Positions 1 through 4,882 of a DNA stretch of 5,023 nt are shown one piece after another. The position numbers and the translations under genes are program-made. Location of the stretch: positions 1 through 5,023 of the forward strand of contig JAJZZT010000182.1 of assembly GCA_021797415.1 (NCBI GenBank), given 5' to 3'. The notes under the pieces are model-generated. The model did not search any database. It had not been told where the DNA came from and saw only the letters and a program-made list of their open reading frames with translations. Source of the DNA: Bacillota bacterium. GTDB taxonomy: Bacteria; Bacillota; Bacilli; Alicyclobacillales; SLC66. The stretch's first letter is position 1; each line of letters opens with the position of its first letter.

Positions 1-24
1 ATCGGCCACGTGCCCCGCGAGTAA
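1..24 (+). CDS. C-terminal end of an upstream gene (partial)
   Basis: Frame 1 reads seven codons (IGHVPRE) to a TAA at 22-24, ending 22 bases before the next start codon, which would suit an upstream gene in the same transcript. Frame 2 also stays open, to a TAG at 32-34, so the frame of the upstream gene is not certain. Too little is visible to suggest a function. Confidence 0.3.
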   Translation: MGHVPRE

Positions 25-46
25 GCAATCATAGGAGGCGTCCACT

Positions 47-172
47 GTGGCAAAGTCCAACTCGGCGATCAACTCGTGCGTCAGCCGCAAAACCAAGGGC
101 AAAATGAAAGGCAAAAGCCTTTCGGCGCGCGGTAAAATGCTCGGCAAGGCGCGCAAAGAGTGCTCCCGCTAA
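47..172 (+). CDS. Small highly basic protein, 41 residues
   Basis: GTG start with a consensus AGGAGG at 33-38 and an 8-base spacer; TAA stop at 170-172. The 41-residue product holds 9 Lys and 4 Arg against a single Glu, spaced with Gly and Ser in a KTKGKMKGKSLSARGKMLGK pattern. It has two Cys (residues 11 and 39) and no hydrophobic stretch that could be a signal or membrane segment. I do not recognise the family. The charge suggests binding to nucleic acid or another polyanion, which is inference only. It is the last plus-strand gene before a strong hairpin and the convergent protease operon, so it probably ends a plus-strand transcript entering from the left. The ribosome site is the main evidence that it is real. 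Confidence 0.65.
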   Translation: MAKSNSAINSCVSRKTKGKMKGKSLSARGKMLGKARKECSR

Positions 173-188
173 GCGACTGAACACCAAC

Positions 189-224
189 AGCCACGCATAC
201 CGCTCTGTGCGGGTCTGCGTGGCT
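189..224. terminator. Hairpin between convergent genes, probable bidirectional terminator
   Basis: AGCCACGCA (189-197) pairs perfectly with TGCGTGGCT (216-224). Inside it, CCGC (200-203) pairs with GCGG (209-212) around a five-base loop. The hairpin lies in the 60-base gap between the stop of the small plus-strand gene (172) and the stop of the minus-strand protease gene (233). The flanks are only modestly T-rich: TTCGT on the plus side, and GTTGGTGTT on the minus side. A rho-independent terminator serving both strands is likely but not textbook. Confidence 0.65.
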
Positions 225-232
225 TTCGTGCG

Positions 233-1672
233 TCAACGGTACGAACTCAGGTTCGCGCCGGGCGGATTGACTGCCGCAAGGAACTGCGACAGCGTGTGAA
301 ACGATATCGCGCCCGTCCAGCGCCCGTAGACCGACGTCTGCATACCCGGCACGCCGTTGTCCAGCACGCCGACCACTTGCCCCGCATGATTGAGCACTGG
401 GGATCCGGAGTTGCCGGGCAGCGAGTCCGAGTAGAACGTCATCATATGATGCAACCAGCCATACGTGCCTACATACTGCGATTGCGACACGGACAACAGG
501 TGCATGTGCGACAGTCCACCAGACGGCGGCGGGCCTTTTTTCCACGGCCGCGCGAATTGCTCCATGTACTGCCCCGGATACCCGACAAATGCGACAGGTT
601 GCCCGACTTTCGGCGGATCAGCCGCCGCGCCCTGGATCGGCATCCGCGACAGCGGGATGGTCGGCTTGAGCAGCGCGAGATCATCCGCCTTGCTAAACGC
701 GATCACCTGCGCGAAGCCGACGAATTTATGCCGCTGCATCAGATAGATTGGCCCGACCTCGCCCCGGATCACATGGTAGCAGGTGACGAGATACCCGCCG
801 GGGATAAAGAATCCTGTCCCCATCCAGCGGGTGCCGCTTGACTGCCATATGACGTGTACCACGGAGTTCCATGTGTCGGCCCGGATGGTATTCCACGACA
901 CACTGGGTACGACCGACCGCTTAGGCGTGGTCTTAGCGATCAACGGCGCAGTATGGGCGACGACCGTCTTGGCGGGCTTCGCCGCCTGGTACGACTGCGG
1001 CTGTGGCATGGCGATCACAGGCGGCTGCCCGTATCCATTCGCGACATCGTACAGGTGCATACTCAGCACGGCAATCCCGGCGACCGATGCGGCAATCGCC
1101 CATTTGCGGATCGGGTGGCGTTTGCGCTTCGGCGGCAACTCCACCTGTGGCTGCGGTGTGCCGTTGATGAAGTTCTGCACGATCTGCGGTTGCACCGGAG
1201 CAGCCTGTCCGTGTGGCGCGGACACAATGTAGACGGGAACGGGGACTTGTTCGGCGACAACGGGCGATTCGGGCACTTTTTGGGTGCGCGCGACCGTGAT
1301 TTTGCGCTGTTTTTGGGCCGATGGCGCTACAGGCTCAGAAATGGCCTTCTCGGACGCTTTACCCCCGTTGCGGTATGCCACTATTCCCGGCTTCGATTCG
1401 CAGAGCCTGACGGCGTGTGGCGCGAAGAAAATCTTGCCGTCCTTCTGCCGTTTGCCGATCTGTGCGCCCTCGTAGACGGTGAACCATGTCGTCGGTTCGC
1501 CGATGTTGAGAAAGGCATCCATGGCGGCGTCGAGTTGTTGCTGACCCGCGAAGTCATCGGACGTCATCGTGTCAGCGAGGAACACCACGGGCTTGCCGGA
1601 CGACTTGGCGGCGCGGACATTGGCGCGGGCTTCATCGCGAGATGCCTCGATGCGGACGAAGAGGTTAGTCAT
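233..1672 (-). CDS. Membrane-anchored trypsin-like (S1/HtrA-type) serine protease, 479 residues
   Basis: The C-terminal domain (about residues 262-465) carries a chymotrypsin-fold triad: His300 in LVTCYHVI, Asp331 in KADDLALLK and Ser422 in LPGNSGSPV, with a GTGFFI strand before the His. No PDZ domain follows, unlike classical HtrA/DegP. A single membrane segment lies at about 191-209, just after the basic run KRKRHPIRK. By the positive-inside rule the first 190 residues should be cytoplasmic and the protease outside. The N-terminal 95 residues look like a compact domain I do not recognise; Pro/Ala/Gln-rich linkers (about 108-182 and 216-258) join the parts. The ATG overlaps the upstream stop as ATGACTAA, with GGAAGG 12 bases before it, so it is probably translated by coupling. 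It is the last gene of the XRE-led operon. Protease assignment is firm; substrate and role are unknown. Confidence 0.9.
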   Translation of the reverse strand: MTNLFVRIEASRDEARANVRAAKSSGKPVVFLADTMTSDDFAGQQQLDAAMDAFLNIGEPTTWFTVYEGAQIGKRQKDGKIFFAPHAVRLCESKPGIVAYRNGGKASEKAISEPVAPSAQKQRKITVARTQKVPESPVVAEQVPVPVYIVSAPHGQAAPVQPQIVQNFINGTPQPQVELPPKRKRHPIRKWAIAASVAGIAVLSMHLYDVANGYGQPPVIAMPQPQSYQAAKPAKTVVAHTAPLIAKTTPKRSVVPSVSWNTIRADTWNSVVHVIWQSSGTRWMGTGFFIPGGYLVTCYHVIRGEVGPIYLMQRHKFVGFAQVIAFSKADDLALLKPTIPLSRMPIQGAAADPPKVGQPVAFVGYPGQYMEQFARPWKKGPPPSGGLSHMHLLSVSQSQYVGTYGWLHHMMTFYSDSLPGNSGSPVLNHAGQVVGVLDNGVPGMQTSVYGRWTGAISFHTLSQFLAAVNPPGANLSSYR

Positions 1673-2090
1673 TTGGAATCACATCCTTCCACAGCGACGG
1701 ATCTACTTTCTCGACGTCGGAGGAACGAAGAGTCGTCGAGTATGTGGTGCCATCTTGCAGTTTGATAATCAATATCTCCTGCACTCCCCGAGGCCCTTCC
1801 GTCACATCGCCTACTTTCACCAACTGCCCGTCCGGCAAAAAGGAAGGCGCGCGCAGGCGCACAATGTCACCCGGAACAAGCAACGGCACCGTGTGCCGCA
1901 CACCGTGATCCAAGATGCTGCGGCAGTTCATAGCGACGATATCCTCAACCTCGCCCATCAGATATTCGGCAATGTCGACTCTGCCGCGACTCTCCACATA
2001 GGAAATCGCCTCGCACAACATATCGGTCAATTCGGCGGTTCTTTTGAGCGGTCCGCTTGTCGACCTCGCCAACCTCGAAAATCCTCCCAC
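1665..2090 (-). CDS. Unrecognised 141-residue protein between repressor and protease
   Basis: The GTG start directly follows the TAA of the XRE gene with no gap, and GGAGG inside GGGGAGGGG lies 8 bases upstream. A later in-frame TTG (codon 7) also has GGGAGGA before it, so a 135-residue form is possible. The stop overlaps the protease start by 8 bases. Residues 18-60 look helical and acidic (LTDMLCEAISYVESRG, then AEYLMGEVEDIV). Residues 72-130 look like a small beta domain, with strands around GDIVRLRAP, GQLVKVGDV and QEILIIKLQDG, reminiscent of an SH3-like barrel (a guess from pattern only). There is no signal or membrane segment, so it should be cytoplasmic. Its place between repressor and protease suggests a partner, adaptor or regulator of one of them. 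No family recognised. Confidence 0.85.
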   Translation of the reverse strand: MGGFSRLARSTSGPLKRTAELTDMLCEAISYVESRGRVDIAEYLMGEVEDIVAMNCRSILDHGVRHTVPLLVPGDIVRLRAPSFLPDGQLVKVGDVTEGPRGVQEILIIKLQDGTTYSTTLRSSDVEKVDPSLWKDVIPND

Positions 2091-2306
2091 TTACTTCCCC
2101 TCCCCAATCATAATGGTCACTCCAAGGCAGCGGCAGATGGCGTCGAGCGTCGCGAGCGATGGCTCCATGCGTCCGACCTCGATACTGGAGATCGTCTGCT
2201 GCGAGAGTTGCGTCTGTGCGGCGAGTTGGCGCTGTGTGACTTGCCGCTCTACGCGAAGCTGCCGCAACTGCTCGCCGATGTTATCTCCGATGCGGATTAT
2301 ATCCAT
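2091..2306 (-). CDS. XRE/Cro-family helix-turn-helix repressor, 71 residues
   Basis: Residues 10-62 form a standard XRE domain: IGEQLRQLRVERQVTQRQLA, then the recognition region LSQQTISSIEVGRMEPSLAT and the closing helix LDAICRCLGV. This single-domain size is usual for small phage and toxin-antitoxin regulators; there is no C-terminal dimerisation or self-cleavage domain, so it is not a LexA/CI-type self-cleaving repressor. The ATG has AGG seven bases upstream. It is first in a three-gene minus-strand operon and faces the integrase gene across a 113-base control region. A strong promoter and overlapping palindromes precede it, so autorepression is likely. Loss of repression would presumably rely on another protein, possibly its operon partners (inference). 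Confidence 0.92.
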   Translation of the reverse strand: MDIIRIGDNIGEQLRQLRVERQVTQRQLAAQTQLSQQTISSIEVGRMEPSLATLDAICRCLGVTIMIGEGK

Positions 2307-2317
2307 ATCATCACCTG

Positions 2318-2327
2318 ATACTAGTAT
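2318..2327. promoter_or_regulatory. Palindrome overlapping the -10 box, probable operator
   Basis: ATACTAGTAT is a perfect 10-base palindrome covering the end of the -10 element and the start region of the XRE promoter. This position is typical for an autorepressor site. Binding by the adjacent XRE protein is inference. Confidence 0.5.
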
Positions 2328-2352
2328 ACATCGTACTACAGTAGATAGTCAA
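2323..2352 (-). promoter_or_regulatory. Promoter of the XRE-protease operon
   Basis: On the minus strand TTGACT (2352-2347) and TATACT (2328-2323) are 18 bases apart, each one base from the sigma70 consensus. Transcription would start near 2316, about ten bases before the repressor ATG (2306), leaving a very short leader containing AGGTGAT. Confidence 0.75.
2336..2344. promoter_or_regulatory. CTAC-A-GTAG palindrome in the promoter spacer, possible second operator
   Basis: CTACAGTAG is an inverted repeat with a one-base centre between the -35 and -10 boxes of the XRE promoter, about 17 bases centre to centre from ATACTAGTAT. The 7-mer CTACAGT recurs at 2394-2400, just before the integrase ribosome site. 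Confidence 0.4.
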
Positions 2353-2419
2353 GCGCGAATAATCCTACTTTGAGCGCCGATGTCTCCATCCGCCTACAGT
2401 GGGGACAGGAGGGATGGAC

Positions 2420-3295
2420 GTGCTCGATCAACAACTGATAGACGCATACGCCGACCGGCTGCGTGGAGACAAGAATTCTCGGCAGCAATACCTCGCGATC
2501 ATTGCGGCGTGGGGGAAGCACGTGAAGGGCGCGCCGGACCGCGCATCGATCGATAAGCGCATCCGTGAGATGGAAACTGCGGGATACGCGCCCGGTACAG
2601 TGCTCCATCACTTTCACCAGATCCGTAGTTTTCACAACTGCAACAAGCTCGAATGGCCGTACCGGCGCGGCGAAGGGCCGAAGATCCGCGAGCGCGACGT
2701 CATCAAATTAGCGCTCAACGATGATCTGATCGAACGCATGGTCAAGGTGGCGCGGAGCGGTCTGGTGTCTCCTGTCGATACCGCGAATCTGGCGCTGTCC
2801 ACGGTATACGGTATGCGACGTGGCGAGATCGGCGGCATCACGGCGGCGGACATCAAACTGCCGGAGCGGACGCTGTACGTGGAGACGATCCACAACGGAC
2901 GCGAGCGGGATCATGTGATACCGGAGGCAATTGTGCCGTACATCGAGGCAGCGCTCCCCCACATCAAGCGGCCACGCTCGACGAAGGCTGTTACGCGGTC
3001 ATTTTACCGGATCGAGCGCGCCGCCGGGCTGGAGCACACGCTCGACCTCGGATGGCATAGCATCCGCCGCTCACTCGACACCCGACTGCTCGAAAACACG
3101 GCCGTCAGCGAGTCGTCGGCGCAGAACTTCATGCGCTGGAAGGTTCCTGGCGCGAACATGGCTCGCAAGTATGCGCGGGGAAACACATTCGTGAGCGGCG
3201 AGGGCGCATCTGTCACCCAATCCATCGGCGACAACGAGATCGATCTGCAAATATTCGCGGCGCATCCGTTTCTGAAGTTTTGGGAGGTGCAGTAA
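2420..3295 (+). CDS. Tyrosine recombinase / phage-type integrase, 291 residues
   Basis: The catalytic set is visible: Arg133 in GMRRGEI, His213 and Arg216 in WHSIRRSLDTRLL, Trp240 in FMRWK where the second His/Trp of the family sits, and the nucleophile Tyr251 in MARKYARG. Residues 1-90 are helical and fit an N-terminal core-binding domain. The beta-hairpin that normally carries the active-site Lys reads TIHNGRERDHVIP, so that Lys is not obvious. GTG at 2420 is chosen because AGGAGG at 2407-2412 is seven bases before it. The in-frame ATG at 2414 and GTG at 2399 are also open, but the ATG abuts the ribosome site. About 40 residues follow the catalytic Tyr. The protein should cut and rejoin DNA at attachment sites; none could be identified here. 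The next gene overlaps its stop as TAATG, so the two are coupled. Confidence 0.93.
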   Translation: MLDQQLIDAYADRLRGDKNSRQQYLAIIAAWGKHVKGAPDRASIDKRIREMETAGYAPGTVLHHFHQIRSFHNCNKLEWPYRRGEGPKIRERDVIKLALNDDLIERMVKVARSGLVSPVDTANLALSTVYGMRRGEIGGITAADIKLPERTLYVETIHNGRERDHVIPEAIVPYIEAALPHIKRPRSTKAVTRSFYRIERAAGLEHTLDLGWHSIRRSLDTRLLENTAVSESSAQNFMRWKVPGANMARKYARGNTFVSGEGASVTQSIGDNEIDLQIFAAHPFLKFWEVQ

Positions 3296-3795
3296 TGGCG
3301 GGCAGGCTCTTAGGAAACCGCGAGCGGCCGGAGCGGATCATCCCGGCGGAGCGTGACGTGAGCGGGCTGTCGTATGCGGCCACGCAGTTGCGCGCGCATT
3401 GCCCGACGTGCGGCATGATGGCGAATATCGAGCGGTTTATGCAGGCTCCGCACGACGTGGACACGTGGACGCAATATTACGGCGGTGAGATCCGGCAACA
3501 CTACGAGCCAGCGCCGGAGTATACGGACCAACTATTGCGCGTGCTGCTGTCGCATTGGGGGGATACGCGGGCGTATCTGATGGGCGAGTTGGGGATAGAG
3601 GCGGACGAGATCGAAGAGGGTGAGCCGGGAGTCAATGACGAGATAGAAGAGATCGAGGAACCCGAGGAAGAGAAGGAGCTTGAAGAGGAAGCGGAACCCG
3701 AAGAAGAAGAAGCGCAGGAAGAGGAACCGGAGGAGGAAGGAACTGAAGAAGAGCCAGAGGACGAAGAAGAGGAAGACGACGAAAACGAATATTGA
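3295..3795 (+). CDS. Protein with an extreme Glu/Asp-rich C-terminal tail, 166 residues
   Basis: The ATG shares a base with the integrase stop (TAATG), and GGGAGG lies seven bases upstream inside the integrase gene; an in-frame TTG at 3280 is a weaker alternative. Residues 1-95 appear folded, with one CxxC pair (Cys36, Cys39 in HCPTCGMM). A full zinc ribbon would need a second pair, which is absent, so metal binding would require dimerisation. Residues 101-166 contain 43 Glu or Asp out of 66, with almost no hydrophobic residues after 122, so the tail is probably disordered. No family recognised. Coupling to the integrase suggests a recombination accessory factor. The polyanionic tail could also act as a DNA mimic or bind basic proteins. 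Both ideas are inference. The tail is encoded by an almost all-purine DNA stretch that may have grown by slippage. Confidence 0.85.
   Translation: MAGRLLGNRERPERIIPAERDVSGLSYAATQLRAHCPTCGMMANIERFMQAPHDVDTWTQYYGGEIRQHYEPAPEYTDQLLRVLLSHWGDTRAYLMGELGIEADEIEEGEPGVNDEIEEIEEPEEEKELEEEAEPEEEEAQEEEPEEEGTEEEPEDEEEEDDENEY
3640..3785 (+). repeat. Purine-rich low-complexity tract encoding the acidic tail
   Basis: The plus strand is almost entirely A and G here, built from GAA, GAG and GAC codons in irregular order with scattered CCG/CCC Pro codons. GAA and GAG are mixed rather than repeated exactly, so this is low-complexity coding DNA, not a simple microsatellite. Confidence 0.8.
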
Positions 3796-3816
3796 GCGGA
3801 TCTTGCGCCAATCCGC
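3796..3816 (+). other. Short hairpin after the acidic-protein stop codon
   Basis: GCGGAT (3796-3801) pairs with ATCCGC (3811-3816) around a nine-base loop, starting immediately after the TGA. No T-run follows, and the next gene's ribosome site begins 10 bases later, so this is at most a weak attenuator or an mRNA-stability element. Confidence 0.3.
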
Positions 3817-3841
3817 GACAATGGTTAGGAGGTGATACTAG

Positions 3842-4060
3842 ATGAAGACGACGAGGAAACTGTCGGATCTGAGCGACACAGAGATCTTTGAAAGAGCGCT
3901 CCAGTGTGCGGGCGTGGAAAAGAAGCCGACGAAGACCGCTGTCGAGCGTGCGTTCCGCGAGCAGTTCGGCGACAGCGTCAAATCGGAGGGGTATAGGCTA
4001 TCCGACTTCACGATCCGGGACAAGGCGCGGATTCTGATTCGGAGTTGTGGCGCGGACTAA
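3842..4060 (+). CDS. Unrecognised small protein, 72 residues
   Basis: ATG start with a near-perfect AGGAGGTGAT at 3827-3836, nine bases from the end of AGGAGG to the start; TAA stop at 4058-4060. The product is mixed-charge and probably helical: SDTEIFERALQCAG, then TKTAVERAFREQFGD and SDFTIRDKARILIRS. It has no membrane or signal segment and is likely a small cytoplasmic protein. I do not recognise it. It lies 46 bases after the acidic protein and is the last plus-strand gene of the integrase block, so it is probably co-transcribed. A possible minus-strand ORF overlaps its last 53 bases. Confidence 0.82.
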   Translation: MKTTRKLSDLSDTEIFERALQCAGVEKKPTKTAVERAFREQFGDSVKSEGYRLSDFTIRDKARILIRSCGAD

Positions 4061-4145
4061 TCATGCGCGATAGAAGCATTCTCGTCGCAAGCGGGATGTC
4101 ACTTTGCGCCTGTTGGAGGATGTTGTTTGCTTCTTCAGCGGTCAT
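4008..4145 (-). CDS. Possible 45-residue protein, convergent overlap
   Basis: An ATG ORF reading MTAEEANNILQQAQSDIPLA, then TRMLLSRMIS; the first 30 residues look like a natural helical protein. The ATG directly follows the TAA of another small ORF in the same frame. There is no convincing ribosome site, and the last 53 bases lie antisense to the 72-residue gene, where the reading (HNSESESAPCPGS) looks less natural. It could be the distal gene of the minus-strand block, translated by coupling, or chance. Confidence 0.3.
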   Translation of the reverse strand: MTAEEANNILQQAQSDIPLATRMLLSRMISPRHNSESESAPCPGS

Positions 4146-4268
4146 TTATTGCGTCGGCGACGCGATTTCATCGGCATATATCTGAGCCAGAGATGCGGCC
4201 GCGCCCGCACCTATCGCCCCATCTATGCGAGCTTGCTTTCTTCGGGCTCCGGGCCAAACCTCGCCCAC
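4146..4268 (-). CDS. Possible 40-residue protein overlapping the 86-residue gene
   Basis: A GTG ORF whose second half reads ARIDGAIGAGAAASLAQIYA then DEIASPTQ, an Ala-rich, coding-like composition. It overlaps the last 46 bases of the 86-residue gene in another frame and ends in TAA immediately followed by the ATG of the next small ORF. Upstream of the GTG there is only a weak GGGATACGG. The N-terminal part (GEVWPGARRKQ) is antisense-neutral sequence shared with the upstream gene, so the true start is unclear. Confidence 0.27.
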   Translation of the reverse strand: MGEVWPGARRKQARIDGAIGAGAAASLAQIYADEIASPTQ

Positions 4269-4483
4269 AGCGTGCCGTATCCCGTATATCCGCCGTGCCA
4301 CTCACAAGATTGGGCGGCGCACAGCACTTCGACGACGCGCTCCACCTGTTGGTTTCCTCGGTCCATTGACGCGTCATTCTGCGTGAGTCTCGTTTCAATC
4401 CGCCCTCCCAGGATGTCAAAATCCTCGACATTGTACCCCAACTCGCGAATCTGCTTCTTGATCGCTGCCACCTTGATTTTCAC
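4223..4483 (-). CDS. Unrecognised protein, 86 residues
   Basis: The frame is open back to a GTG at 4591, but GTG 4483 is the better start: GGAGG (4496-4492) lies eight bases upstream, and a strong promoter sits just before it, inside the longer reading. The resulting N-terminus, MKIKVAAIKKQIRELGYNVED, looks natural. Residues 1-30 suggest a strand and helix, 44-60 a helix (NQQVERVVEVLCAAQSC), and 61-76 an aromatic/Gly segment (EWHGGYTGYGTLWARF); the tail is acidic. Two Cys (55, 60) are present. There is no membrane segment and I do not recognise a family. It lies 73 bases downstream of the RHH gene on the same strand. The pairing resembles a small-regulator/partner cassette, but no known toxin motif is visible. 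Confidence 0.72.
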   Translation of the reverse strand: MKIKVAAIKKQIRELGYNVEDFDILGGRIETRLTQNDASMDRGNQQVERVVEVLCAAQSCEWHGGYTGYGTLWARFGPEPEESKLA

Positions 4484-4513
4484 CCCGACCGCCTCCGTCT
4501 GCTTGATGAGGCA

Positions 4514-4542
4514 ATCATACCATACACCTAACAACCTTGCAA
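4514..4542 (-). promoter_or_regulatory. Extended -10 promoter for the 86-residue gene
   Basis: On the minus strand TTGCAA (4542-4537), a 17-base spacer and TATGAT (4519-4514), preceded by TGG to give an extended -10 element. Transcription would begin near 4507, giving a leader of about 23 bases with GGAGG, which supports the GTG start at 4483. Confidence 0.65.
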
Positions 4543-4556
4543 TACGTTGTGCGGAT

Positions 4557-4736
4557 TTATCTTGCGGCGAGGGCCGCGTCCACCTTCGCACGGGTCATCG
4601 GGTCGAGACTCTCCATATATAGATGTAGTCCTGCGGCGAGAATCGAGACCTGGGTGACACTCTGCACATACGCCAGCGCCTCCAGCAGTGCCTTATCCCG
4701 CTCCAACATCCGTACCGTGATTGCTTTTGCGGCCAC
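4557..4736 (-). CDS. Ribbon-helix-helix (Arc/CopG-like) DNA-binding protein, 59 residues
   Basis: The pattern is that of a small RHH repressor: a short N-terminal strand (KAITVRM, residues 4-10), helix A (ERDKALLEALAYVQ, 12-25), a turn (SVTQVS) and helix B (ILAAGLHLYMESL, 32-44). Such proteins bind DNA as dimers through a paired beta-ribbon. GTG 4736 is chosen because AGGAGGTG (4749-4742) is at correct spacing. The frame extends upstream to 4967, but that part reads as non-coding and contains the promoter. The protein faces a second RHH gene across a 196-base divergent region. A CTGCATGCAG palindrome at its own transcription start suggests autoregulation. Phage regulator and toxin-antitoxin antitoxin are both possible; no toxin is recognised beside it. 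Confidence 0.8.
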   Translation of the reverse strand: MAAKAITVRMLERDKALLEALAYVQSVTQVSILAAGLHLYMESLDPMTRAKVDAALAAR

Positions 4737-4747
4737 AACGCCACCTC

Positions 4748-4757
4748 CTGCATGCAG
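4748..4757. promoter_or_regulatory. CTGCATGCAG palindrome, probable operator
   Basis: A perfect 10-base palindrome overlaps the last -10 bases, the predicted start site and the first base of the ribosome site of the minus-strand RHH gene. A bound dimer here would block transcription. Assignment to the RHH protein is inference. Confidence 0.45.
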
Positions 4758-4784
4758 TATACACCCCGCAACCGCGCAGTACAA
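4756..4784 (-). promoter_or_regulatory. Promoter of the minus-strand RHH gene
   Basis: TTGTAC (4784-4779), a 17-base spacer and TATACT (4761-4756) on the minus strand. The predicted start near 4749 puts AGGAGGTG at the very 5' end of the transcript, an unusually short leader. Confidence 0.6.
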
Positions 4785-4827
4785 TAACCTCGCGCAAACA
4801 CCTGTCACCCTCCATATTAGATTGAGT

Positions 4828-4837
4828 CGATATATCG
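4828..4837. promoter_or_regulatory. CGATATATCG palindrome in the divergent RHH region
   Basis: A perfect 10-base, AT-cored palindrome lies near the middle of the 196-base region between the two RHH genes. It is a candidate operator; no binding protein can be assigned. Confidence 0.3.
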
Positions 4838-4882
4838 GTCGTACGGCGAGGGTAGATCCGGTGGAATTCGCGCATCCGGCAC

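Noticed and set aside
854..1765. A 303-codon plus-strand open frame and overlapping 249- and 181-codon frames
   Set aside because: All lie antisense to the protease operon, whose products have recognisable domains and ribosome sites. The plus-strand readings are Arg/His-rich shadows without motifs.
2307..2419. Integrase attachment site core (attP)
   Set aside because: The region beside the integrase has short repeats, but no tRNA-like sequence or recognisable core with arm sites, and without a bacterial junction the core cannot be identified.
3501..3821. Minus-strand frame encoding a long poly-Ser protein
   Set aside because: It is the antisense reading of the GAA/GAG acidic tail (TTC/CTC/TCC gives Ser-rich sequence). 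The plus-strand gene has the ribosome site and coupling.
4151..4163. GCGTCGGCGACGC palindrome as a terminator
   Set aside because: The single central base leaves almost no loop and no T-run follows, so a stable terminator hairpin is unlikely.
4104..4622. A 172-codon plus-strand open frame
   Set aside because: No ribosome site, Ser/Pro/Arg-rich composition, and antisense to the 86-residue gene with its promoter and start signals.
4223..4736. RHH gene plus 86-residue gene as a toxin-antitoxin pair
   Set aside because: Order and size would fit, but the second gene has its own strong promoter, the gap is 73 bases, and no toxin motif (RelE, MazF, PIN, HicA) is visible. Left as an open possibility, not a call.
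4595..4801. Minus-strand GTG frame with a good GGAGG seven bases upstream
   Set aside because: It overlaps the RHH gene in another frame and its product is a Trp/Arg/Cys-rich shadow. The ribosome-like site was probably met by chance.
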